Positions 6,584 through 12,192 of a DNA stretch of 12,192 nucleotides are shown one piece after another. Made by a program: the position numbers and the translations under genes. Below the pieces are notes generated by a model that saw nothing but the letters and a program-made list of their open reading frames with translations, was not told the origin of the DNA and did not search any database. Source of the DNA: Nevskia sp964451925 (GTDB taxonomy: Bacteria; Pseudomonadota; Gammaproteobacteria; Nevskiales; Nevskiaceae); contig CAYVKA010000119.1 in NCBI GenBank assembly GCA_964451925.1, forward strand, positions 1 to 12,192. Direction: 5' to 3'. Within the stretch, counting starts at the first letter, position 1; every line of letters begins with the position of its first letter.

Positions 6584-7882
6584 ATGACGGCGGTATCGGT
6601 GAAAGACGGCAAGCGCGCGGCGCGCAAGGACAGCGTCGCCTCCTATATGCGCAGCGCGGGCGAACGTGCCCGCAACGCATCCCGGGCAGTGGCCAAGGCC
6701 AGCACCGGCGAAAAGAACGCGGCGCTGTTCGAACTGGCGCGGATCATCGAGGACGAGGCGGCCGCGATCCTCGATGCCAACGCACTGGACATGCGCTCGG
6801 CGCGCGAGGGCAAGCTGGAGCAAGCCCTGCTCGACCGCCTCGAATTAACCCGTGACCGCATCGCCGCGATGGCAGACGGCGTGCGCCAGGTGGCGGCGCT
6901 GCCCGACCCGGTGGGCGAGATGTTCGATCTGAAGATGCGCCCCTCCGGCATCCAGGTCGGCCGCATGCGCGTGCCGCTGGGCGTGGTCGGCATCATTTAC
7001 GAGTCGCGGCCCAACGTCACCGCCGACGCCGCCGCGCTGTGCCTGAAGTCCGGCAACGCCTGCATCCTGCGCGGCGGTTCCGAGGCGCTGCACTCCAATC
7101 AGGCCATCGCCCGCTGCATCCAGCGCGCGCTGCGCGACGCCGGCCTGCCGCCGGAGGCGGTGCAGGTGCTGGACATCACCGACCGCGAGGCGGTGGGCGA
7201 GATGCTGACCATGCCGCAGTTCGTCGACGTGGTGATCCCGCGCGGCGGCAAGGGCCTGGTGGCCTTCGTCAGCGAGAATGCGCGCGTGCCGGTGATCAAA
7301 CACCTCGACGGCAACTGCCACGTCTATATCGACGGCGAGGCCGACATCGAGAAGGCCGTGGCCATCGCCGTCAACGCCAAGACCCAGCGCTACGGCACCT
7401 GCAACACCATGGAAACCCTGCTGGTCGACGCACCGATCGCGTTGCGCGTGCTGCCCGAGTTGGGACGCATCTACGCCGGCCACGGCGTCGAGCTGCGCGG
7501 CTGCGAGCGCACCCGCAAGATCCTGCCGCAGGCGCGTCCGGCCAAGCCGGAAGACTGGGACACCGAATTCCTCGCGCCGATCCTGGCGATCAAGGTGGTC
7601 GATGGCCTCGACCAGGCCATCGACCACATCACCCGCCACGGCTCGCAGCACACCGACGCCATCGTCAGCGAGAACTACAGCAAGGTGCGGCGCTTCCTGC
7701 GCGAGGTTGATTCCGCCTCGGTGATGGTCAACGCCTCGACCCGTTTCGCCGACGGCTATGAGTACGGCCTGGGCGCCGAGATCGGCATCAGCACCGACAA
7801 GTTCCACGCCCGCGGCCCGGTCGGCCTGGAAGGCCTGACCTCGGTGAAGTGGGTGGTGCTGGGCGACGGGCATGTGCGCTAA
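6584..7882 (+). CDS. proA: Gamma-glutamyl phosphate reductase
   Basis: ProA carries out the second step of proline synthesis: NADPH-dependent reduction of gamma-glutamyl phosphate to glutamate-5-semialdehyde. The product is 432 residues (E. coli 417). Family blocks seen are PLGVVGIIYESRPNVTADAA (131-150), GNACILRGGSEALHSN (157-172), VPVIKHLDGNCHVY (235-248), the active-site QRYGTCNTMETLLV (268-281) with catalytic Cys273, and the C-terminal FADGYEYGLGAEIGIST (388-404). About 20 residues, with a basic KDGKRAARK stretch, precede the usual N-terminal helix; Met22 (ATG at 6647) is an alternative start that would give a standard length. Neither start has a strong Shine-Dalgarno site. The partner proB, which supplies the unstable substrate, is not in the window. 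Confidence 0.95.
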   Translation: MTAVSVKDGKRAARKDSVASYMRSAGERARNASRAVAKASTGEKNAALFELARIIEDEAAAILDANALDMRSAREGKLEQALLDRLELTRDRIAAMADGVRQVAALPDPVGEMFDLKMRPSGIQVGRMRVPLGVVGIIYESRPNVTADAAALCLKSGNACILRGGSEALHSNQAIARCIQRALRDAGLPPEAVQVLDITDREAVGEMLTMPQFVDVVIPRGGKGLVAFVSENARVPVIKHLDGNCHVYIDGEADIEKAVAIAVNAKTQRYGTCNTMETLLVDAPIALRVLPELGRIYAGHGVELRGCERTRKILPQARPAKPEDWDTEFLAPILAIKVVDGLDQAIDHITRHGSQHTDAIVSENYSKVRRFLREVDSASVMVNASTRFADGYEYGLGAEIGISTDKFHARGPVGLEGLTSVKWVVLGDGHVR

Positions 7883-7885
7883 CAG

Positions 7886-7971
7886 CGGGAATCGAGAATC
7901 GGGAATGGGGAATCGTAGAGGCTCCTTCCCCACGCTTTTGGCGATTCCCGATTCCCGACTCCCGATTCCCG
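7886..7971. repeat. Heptad palindrome 1 (CGGGAAT units) between proA and nadD
   Basis: Two 30-base arms, 7886-7915 and 7942-7971, are inverted copies matching at 27 of 30 positions, with a 26-base loop. Each arm is four 7-base units plus CG: CGGGAAT, CGAGAAT, CGGGAAT, GGGGAAT on the left; CGGGAAT, CGGGAGT, CGGGAAT, CGGGAAT on the right (read on the minus strand). It begins 4 bases after the proA stop and ends 1 base before the nadD TTG. As RNA it would form a long stem, a possible RNase III target or translation block. I recall similar repeats from Xanthomonadaceae intergenic regions. Confidence 0.9.
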
Positions 7972-7972
7972 T

Positions 7973-8638
7973 TTGAACGCGATCGGCATCTTCGGCGGCA
8001 CCTTCGCGCCGATCCACCACGGCCATATCCGCCTGGCGCTGGAGCTGCGCGAGAGGCTGGGCCTGTCGCGGGTGCTGATCGTGCCGAGCGCGCACCCGCC
8101 GCATCGCGCCGCGCCCGAAGTGCCGCCGCAGCGCCGGCTGGAATGGGCGCGGCTGGCCCTGGCCGGCGAGCCGGGGCTGGTGGTGGACGACCGCGAAATC
8201 CGCCGCACCGGCCCTTCCTATACCTACGACACGCTGGCCGGCCTGCGCGGCGAGCTGGGCGCTGTCACGCCGCTGGTGCTGCTGCTCGGCGACGACGCCG
8301 CCAACCAGTTGCACACCTGGCACCGCTGGCGCGAGCTGATCGACCTGGCCCATCTGGTGTTCGTCGAGCGGCCCTACGAGCCGCCGGCGCCGGCGCCGGA
8401 GTTGGCCGCGTTCCTGCGCGGCCGCCGCGCGCCTTCGGCGCAGGCCCTGCTGGCGCGGCCTGCCGGCTCCTGGATTTCCGCCAGCATCCCGCCGCTGGCC
8501 ATTTCTTCCACCCGCATCCGGCAGCTGCTCAAGGCCGGGCGCAGCATCCGCGGCCTGGTGCCCGATGCCGTGATCCAGACATTCACCCCTGAGGACGTCC
8601 GCGCACTGACCCACGATGAAGACCCCGCCCAAGACTAA
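7973..8638 (+). CDS. nadD: Nicotinate-nucleotide adenylyltransferase
   Basis: NadD joins nicotinate mononucleotide and ATP to give deamido-NAD, a central step in NAD synthesis. The 221-residue product has the nucleotidyltransferase motif GGTFAPIHHGH (8-18), VPSAHPPHR, the GPSYTYDTL motif, LLLGDDAANQLHTWHRW, and the second ATP-binding signature SSTRIRQLL. The normal motif reads GGTFDP; Ala12 replaces Asp here. The start must be TTG at 7973: the frame is closed by TAG at 7916 and no other ATG, GTG or TTG intervenes. It has no Shine-Dalgarno site because the arm of the heptad palindrome ends one base before it. The last 23 bases overlap the start of rsfS. Identification is secure; full activity of the variant is not proven. 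Confidence 0.92.
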   Translation: MNAIGIFGGTFAPIHHGHIRLALELRERLGLSRVLIVPSAHPPHRAAPEVPPQRRLEWARLALAGEPGLVVDDREIRRTGPSYTYDTLAGLRGELGAVTPLVLLLGDDAANQLHTWHRWRELIDLAHLVFVERPYEPPAPAPELAAFLRGRRAPSAQALLARPAGSWISASIPPLAISSTRIRQLLKAGRSIRGLVPDAVIQTFTPEDVRALTHDEDPAQD

Positions 8639-9176
8639 AGCCGCCCCCAAAGCCGCCCCCAAAGCGGTGTCCAAGGCCAAGGCTCCCGCCAGGAGCCCGC
8701 TCAAGGCCGCTGCCAAAACCTCCGCCAAGGCACCGGCCAAGCGCAAGGCCAGCCCCAAGCTCGGCCCGAAGAGCAAGGCCGTGGCCAAGCCCGCACCGAA
8801 GAGCAAGGCGGCGCCCAAAGGCGCGAGCCCGGCCAGGCCCGACCCTTCGGTGGCCCTGACCGCGCTGGCGGTGGCCGCGCTGGAGGACCTCAAGGCGGTC
8901 GACATCAAGGTGCTCAATGTACGCGACCTGACCACCATCGCCGACGCCATGGTGATCTGCACCGGCACGTCCAACCGGCACGTCAAATCGCTGGCGGAGA
9001 ACGTGGTCGATCTGGCCAAGCAGGGCGGCTTCCGGCCGCTCGGCGTGGAAGGCCTGAACGAGGGCGAATGGGTGCTGGTGGACCTCAACGGCGTGCTGGT
9101 TCACGTCATGCAGGCGCAGACGCGCGTGTTCTACCAGCTGGAAAAGCTGTGGGATATGAGCCAGCTGCAGCCGTGA
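8616..9176 (+). CDS. rsfS: Ribosomal silencing factor RsfS with histone-like N-terminal tail
   Basis: RsfS (Iojap/YbeB family) binds ribosomal protein uL14 and prevents subunit joining, saving energy in starvation. The conserved domain covers about 80-186, with LTALAVAALEDLKAVDIKVL, the ADAMVICTGTSNRHVKSLAENV block (110-130) and GEWVLVDLNGVLVHVM (150-165). Residues 1-75 are an extra tail made almost only of Lys, Ala, Pro and Ser (19 Lys and 3 Arg, no Asp or Glu before Asp76), with repeats such as AAPK and PKSKA, much like histone H1 tails. The ATG at 8616 overlaps the nadD end by 23 bases; a shorter form from an internal GTG near the domain start is possible but lacks a clear ribosome-binding site. 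The nadD-rsfS-rlmH order is common in proteobacteria. Confidence 0.92.
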   Translation: MKTPPKTKAAPKAAPKAVSKAKAPARSPLKAAAKTSAKAPAKRKASPKLGPKSKAVAKPAPKSKAAPKGASPARPDPSVALTALAVAALEDLKAVDIKVLNVRDLTTIADAMVICTGTSNRHVKSLAENVVDLAKQGGFRPLGVEGLNEGEWVLVDLNGVLVHVMQAQTRVFYQLEKLWDMSQLQP

Positions 9177-9178
9177 GG

Positions 9179-9282
9179 CGGGAGGCGGGAGGCGGCAGGC
9201 GAGAGGCGTTTGAAGCAAACGCAACCGCAGGTTCTACGCGCCCGGGTTTTTGCGCCTCTCGCCTCCCGCCTCCCGCCTCCCG
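9179..9282. repeat. Heptad palindrome 2 (CGGGAGG units) between rsfS and rlmH
   Basis: Two 30-base arms, 9179-9208 and 9253-9282, match as inverted copies at 29 of 30 positions, with a 44-base loop. Left units are CGGGAGG, CGGGAGG, CGGCAGG, CGAGAGG plus CG; the right arm, read on the minus strand, has three CGGGAGG and one CGAGAGG. A degenerate fifth unit, CGTGAGG at 9172-9178, contains the rsfS stop codon. Inside, GCGTTTG (9206-9212) and CAAACGC (9216-9222) form a second perfect hairpin sharing three bases with the left arm. The architecture is the same as the palindrome before nadD. Confidence 0.92.
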
Positions 9283-9288
9283 AGCGCT

Positions 9289-9756
9289 GTGCGCGTCCGC
9301 CTGATCGCGGTCGGCACGCGCATGCCGGCCTGGATCGAAGCCGGCTTCGCCGAATACGCGCAGCGCCTGCCGCGCGAGTTGCGCCTGGAACTGGTCGAAG
9401 TGCCGGTCGAGGCGCGCGGCAAGAACGCCGATATCGCGCGCCTGCGCGAGGCCGAGGGCGAAAAGATGCTCAAGGCGGCAGGCGGCGCGCGCATCGTCGC
9501 CTTCGATGAGCACGGCGAAACGCTGGACACCGTGGGCTGGTCCAAGGCCCTGCCGCGGTGGCTGCAGGACGGCCGCGACGTGGCCCTGCTGGTCGGCGGT
9601 CCCGACGGCCTGGCGCCGGCCTGCCTGGCGGCGGCCTCGGCGCGCTGGTCGCTGTCGCGGCTGACCTTCCCGCATCCGCTGGTGCGGGTGCTGATCGCCG
9701 AGCAGCTGTACCGCGCCTGGAGCCTGACGCAAAACCACCCGTATCATCGCGCCTGA
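9289..9756 (+). CDS. rlmH: 23S rRNA pseudouridine-1915 N3-methyltransferase
   Basis: RlmH uses S-adenosylmethionine to methylate pseudouridine 1915 in helix 69 of 23S rRNA, acting on assembled 70S ribosomes. The 155-residue product is a full-length SPOUT-knot enzyme: MRVRLIAVGTRMPAWIEAGF at the N-terminus, the SAM-binding LLVGGPDG knot loop (100-107), LTFPHPLVRVLIAEQLYRAW (125-144) and the diagnostic C-terminus NHPYHR (149-154). GTG at 9289 gives the family N-terminus; an in-frame TTG at 9250 would add 13 residues encoded by the palindrome arm and is rejected. There is no Shine-Dalgarno site, because bases 9253-9282 are the pyrimidine-rich arm of the palindrome. Confidence 0.94.
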   Translation: MRVRLIAVGTRMPAWIEAGFAEYAQRLPRELRLELVEVPVEARGKNADIARLREAEGEKMLKAAGGARIVAFDEHGETLDTVGWSKALPRWLQDGRDVALLVGGPDGLAPACLAAASARWSLSRLTFPHPLVRVLIAEQLYRAWSLTQNHPYHRA

Positions 9757-9889
9757 GACCTTCGGCGCCGATCCCGGGCAACAGCCTGCGGCGCTTTCTG
9801 GCGCATTGCTGTCCCGCCTTGCTCCGGCGGGGCGCGGGCATGGACAATACGCGTCCGCGTCGCCGTCCTTCTTCAGCCGAGCCGTTCCC
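9757..9889 (+). promoter_or_regulatory. Spacer upstream of tkt with hairpin and weak promoter
   Basis: This 133-bp gap holds a 6-bp stem CCCGCC (9813-9818) / GGCGGG (9826-9831) with a 7-base loop, perhaps ending the upstream operon. A weak sigma70 candidate is TTGCTC (9819-9824), 18 bases, GACAAT (9843-9848). No strong Shine-Dalgarno site precedes the tkt ATG. Low-confidence inference. Confidence 0.3.
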
Positions 9890-11887
9890 ATGCCGACCCG
9901 TTTTGAACTCGCCAACGCCATCCGCGCCCTCGCCATGGACGCCGTGCAGCGCGCCACCTGCGGTCACCCGGGCATGCCGATGGGCATGGCGGACATCGCC
10001 GAGGTGCTGTGGAACGACTACCTGAGCCACAACCCGGCCGACCCGGGCTGGTTCAACCGCGACCGTTTCGTGGTCAGCAATGGCCATGGCTCGATGCTGT
10101 TGTATGCGCTGCTGCATCTGTCCGGTTACGACCTGCCGATGGAGGAGCTGAAGAATTTCCGCCAGCTGCACTCGAAGACCCCGGGGCATCCGGAGCATGG
10201 CCATACGCCGGGCGTGGAGACCACCACTGGCCCGCTCGGCCAGGGCCTGGCCAACGCCGTGGGCATGGCGCTGGCCGAGCGCCTGCTGGCGGCAAGCTAC
10301 AACCGCGACGGCTTCCCGCTGGTCGATCACTACACCTATGTGTTCGTCGGCGACGGCTGCCTGATGGAGGGTGTGTCGCACGAAGCCTGCTCGCTGGCCG
10401 GCACACTGGGCCTGGGCAAGCTGATCGTGTTCTATGACGACAACAACATCTCCATCGACGGCGATGTGCGCGCCTGGTTCCGCGACGACACCCCGGGCCG
10501 CTTCGAGTCCTACGGCTGGCAGGTGGTGCGCAACGTCAACGGCCACGATCCGAACGAGGTGCGCATCGCCATCGAGACGGCGCGCGCGCAAACCGTGCAG
10601 CCGACCCTGATCTGCTGCAAAACCGTGATTGGTTTTGGTGCGCCCAACCGGCAGGGCACCGCCAAGGCGCACGGTGCGGCGCTGGGCGAGGCCGAGATCG
10701 CGCTGGCGCGCGAGAAGCTGGGCTGGAGCCATGCGCCGTTCGAGATTCCGCAGGACATCTACGCCGGCTGGGACGGCCGCGGCCGCGGCCAGCAGCGCCA
10801 GGCGGCCTGGAACGAACTGTTCCAGGGTTACGCCGCGCAGTATCCGCAGCAGGCGGCCGAGCTGCGCCGCCGCGTCGCCGCGGAACTGCCGCCGGAGTGG
10901 GATGCGGCGATCCAGCGCGCCATCGAGCAGGGCGCGGCCGCCGACAAGCCGGTGGCGACACGCAAGTCTTCCGAGGCGGTGCTCAACGCCGTGGCGCCGG
11001 TGCTGCCGGAATTCCTCGGCGGCTCGGCCGACCTGACGGAATCCAACAATACCGTGTGGCACGGCGCCAAGACCATCGTGCCGGGCGATGTCAGCGGCAA
11101 CTACCTGTCTTACGGCGTGCGCGAGTTCGGCATGTGCGCGGCCATGAACGGCATGGCGCTGCACGGTGGCTTCATCCCCTTTGGCGGCACCTTCCTGGTG
11201 TTTTCCGACTATGCGCGCAATGCGGTGCGCATGGCTGCATTGATGCGGCAGCGCGTCATCTACGTCTTCAGCCACGATTCCATCGGCCTGGGCGAGGACG
11301 GCCCGACCCACCAGCCGGTCGAGCATCTGTCCTCTCTGCGGCTGATCCCGCACCTGCACGTATGGCGTCCGGGCGACGCGTTCGAGACCGCCATCGCCTG
11401 GAAGGCGGCGGTGGAGCGCAAGGACGGCCCGGCGGTTCTGGCGCTGTCGCGCCAGAACCTGGCGCCGCAGAAGCACGGCGAGGCACACGCGGCGCTGGCG
11501 GCACGCGGCGGCTACATCTTGCTGGAGCCGTCCAGTGCGCCGGAGGCGGTGGTGATCGCCACCGGTTCGGAACTGGATCTGGCGGTGCAGGCGGCACAGC
11601 GGCTGGCGGCCGAGGGGCGCGCGGTGCGGGTGGTGTCGATGCCCTGCCTGGAGGTGTTCCTGGCGCAGGATGCGGCCTATTGTGAACAGGTCCTGCCGGC
11701 GGGGCTGCAGCGCCGCCTGGTGGTCGAGGCCGGCGTAACCGCGCTGTGGCGCGGCCTGGCCGGCCCTCACGGCGCGGTGCTCGGCGTCGACGATTTCGGC
11801 GCTTCGGCGCCGGCGGCCAAGGTTTTCGCCCAGTTCGGGTTGACCGTGGATGGCGTTGCGCAAAGTCTGCGCGGGCTTTTCGCCTGA
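9890..11887 (+). CDS. tkt: Transketolase
   Basis: Transketolase moves two-carbon ketol units between sugar phosphates in the pentose phosphate pathway, using thiamine diphosphate and a divalent metal. The 665-residue product is close to E. coli TktA (663). His26, His66 and His100 sit at the same numbers as the E. coli active-site histidines. The cofactor motif runs from GDGCLMEG (154-161) to DDNNIS (183-188), and the second domain has the SHDSIGLGEDGPTHQPVEHL signature that includes the activating Glu region. The C-terminal domain is complete. ATG at 9890 is chosen over an in-frame start at 9806 because similarity begins at FELANAIRALAMDAVQ. epd and pgk, which follow tkt in many proteobacteria, are absent. 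Confidence 0.96.
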   Translation: MPTRFELANAIRALAMDAVQRATCGHPGMPMGMADIAEVLWNDYLSHNPADPGWFNRDRFVVSNGHGSMLLYALLHLSGYDLPMEELKNFRQLHSKTPGHPEHGHTPGVETTTGPLGQGLANAVGMALAERLLAASYNRDGFPLVDHYTYVFVGDGCLMEGVSHEACSLAGTLGLGKLIVFYDDNNISIDGDVRAWFRDDTPGRFESYGWQVVRNVNGHDPNEVRIAIETARAQTVQPTLICCKTVIGFGAPNRQGTAKAHGAALGEAEIALAREKLGWSHAPFEIPQDIYAGWDGRGRGQQRQAAWNELFQGYAAQYPQQAAELRRRVAAELPPEWDAAIQRAIEQGAAADKPVATRKSSEAVLNAVAPVLPEFLGGSADLTESNNTVWHGAKTIVPGDVSGNYLSYGVREFGMCAAMNGMALHGGFIPFGGTFLVFSDYARNAVRMAALMRQRVIYVFSHDSIGLGEDGPTHQPVEHLSSLRLIPHLHVWRPGDAFETAIAWKAAVERKDGPAVLALSRQNLAPQKHGEAHAALAARGGYILLEPSSAPEAVVIATGSELDLAVQAAQRLAAEGRAVRVVSMPCLEVFLAQDAAYCEQVLPAGLQRRLVVEAGVTALWRGLAGPHGAVLGVDDFGASAPAAKVFAQFGLTVDGVAQSLRGLFA

Positions 11888-11893
11888 TGGACA

Positions 11894-11914
11894 GGCCCGG
11901 CCGTCGGTCGGGCC
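11894..11914 (+). terminator. GC-rich hairpin after tkt
   Basis: GGCCCGGCC (11894-11902) pairs with GGTCGGGCC (11906-11914) through 9 pairs, one of them G-U, around a 3-base loop, 6 bases after the tkt stop. No T-run follows, so it is a terminator-like structure rather than a proven intrinsic terminator. Confidence 0.45.
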
Positions 11915-11932
11915 ATGGCGCTTGAGCAAAAA

Positions 11933-11969
11933 GTAGGCGCTTGCCTACCGCAAACGGGCTAGATACTAT
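11933..11969 (+). promoter_or_regulatory. Candidate sigma70 promoter overlapped by a dyad, for the proton-channel gene
   Basis: TTGCCT (11941-11946), a 17-bp spacer and TACTAT (11964-11969) give a plausible promoter; GATACT at 11962-11967 is an alternative -10. A 6-bp dyad GTAGGC (11933-11938) / GCCTAC (11943-11948) with a GCTT centre covers the -35 box, a typical place for a repressor operator. A leader of about 95 bases would follow, with a possible hairpin at 11968-11994 (ATTCG..CCC / GGG..CGAAT). Confidence 0.45.
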
Positions 11970-12060
11970 TCGACCCTTTCCCAGCGGGACGAATGGGGCA
12001 ATACGGCATTCGAAATACAAGTGCCTCCCAAGCGTTCCTTATGCTTGAGCACAACTTTTT

Positions 12061-12064
12061 GGAG
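12061..12064 (+). promoter_or_regulatory. Ribosome-binding site fixing a GTG start
   Basis: GGAG directly after a T-run, 7 bases before GTG at 12072. It supports the GTG as the real start of the last, cut gene. Confidence 0.65.
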
Positions 12065-12071
12065 CCTTCCA

Positions 12072-12192
12072 GTGTCACTGTCCCTGATCAATATTGCGGC
12101 AGATGCCGCGGATTCTGTCGCCGCCATCAACCCGGCTGACCTCTCCATCCAACACCTGGTGTCGCAGGCCGACCCGGTGGTCAAAGTCGTGC
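12072..12192 (+). CDS. MotA/TolQ/ExbB-type proton channel protein, N-terminal fragment
   Basis: Only 40 residues are in the window. After a polar start (MSLSLINIAADAADSVAAIN) comes PADLSIQHLVSQADPVVKVV, which resembles the stretch leading into the first membrane helix of TolQ/ExbB proteins, where a pattern like DLS..L..QAD.VVK precedes the hydrophobic segment. TolQ and ExbB form inner-membrane proton channels that power the Tol-Pal system or TonB uptake. TolQ, ExbB and other family members cannot be told apart from this fragment. The gene has its own candidate promoter and a good GGAG site before GTG, and starts 184 bases after the tkt stop, so it is probably a separate transcription unit. 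If the next genes are exbD/tolR-like, the call would hold. Confidence 0.5.
   Translation, partial: MSLSLINIAADAADSVAAINPADLSIQHLVSQADPVVKVV

Noticed and set aside
7887..7914. G-quadruplex in the first palindrome
   Set aside because: Only three G-runs of three or more occur on one strand in the left arm, so a stable three-tier quadruplex is not supported.
6845..9088. A 747-codon open frame on the minus strand across proA, nadD and rsfS
   Set aside because: It is antisense to three well-recognised genes, is rich in Arg/Ala/Gly/His/Gln as expected from GC-rich antisense frames, and shows no known domain.
7886..9282. CRISPR-like repeats
   Set aside because: The repeats are 7-base tandem units in inverted arms with no regular unique spacers and no cas genes.
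9806..9889. 28-codon N-terminal extension of transketolase
   Set aside because: Extra residues do not match the family; with ATG at 9890 the active-site His positions equal those of E. coli.
9470..11929. An 819-codon open frame on the minus strand across tkt
   Set aside because: Antisense shadow of transketolase and rlmH; no recognisable family and typical high-GC composition.

Overview
This window is GC-rich, gene-dense proteobacterial chromosome. The proteins (MinC, HolA, NadD, RsfS, RlmH, transketolase) look beta/gammaproteobacterial. Two intergenic palindromes built from 7-base CGGGA-type units resemble repeats I remember from Xanthomonadaceae and relatives, so a Xanthomonadales (Lysobacterales) gammaproteobacterium is my best guess. 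ProA looks somewhat betaproteobacterial, so the order is not certain. I see no mobile element, tRNA, rRNA or CRISPR array.

Left part (1-3865): the 5' end of minC runs off the left edge on the minus strand. Divergent from it is a translationally coupled pair, a circularly permuted ATP-grasp protein and an alpha-E protein. Facing them is Anbu, a bacterial proteasome-like protease with intact Thr1/Asp17/Lys32. These three families are known to co-occur and have been predicted by comparative genomics to form a peptide-synthesis/modification and degradation module. Here the usual transglutaminase-like partner is absent, Anbu is on the opposite strand, and Anbu has a Gln-rich uncharged C-terminal tail. 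A perfect 13-bp hairpin with the alpha-E stop codon in its loop separates the convergent genes.

Middle (3866-5502): divergent from Anbu is a coupled two-gene unit, a DsbA-fold 2-hydroxychromene-2-carboxylate isomerase-like protein followed by an alpha/beta hydrolase. The 150-bp divergent spacer carries a matched pair of inverted boxes, one before each gene.

Right part (5543-9756): a housekeeping run holA-proA-nadD-rsfS-rlmH. HolA loads the replicative clamp, ProA makes proline, NadD makes NAD, RsfS silences ribosomes when nutrients are short, and RlmH methylates 23S rRNA. The proA-nadD and rsfS-rlmH gaps are filled almost exactly by the heptad palindromes, which leave the TTG and GTG starts of nadD and rlmH without a Shine-Dalgarno site. 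RsfS has a Lys/Ala/Pro-rich histone-H1-like N-terminal tail, and NadD has Ala in place of the usual Asp in its GGTFDP motif.

End (9757-12192): transketolase (tkt), a GC-rich hairpin, a plausible sigma70 promoter overlapping a dyad, and the first 40 codons of a MotA/TolQ/ExbB-type proton-channel gene cut by the right edge.
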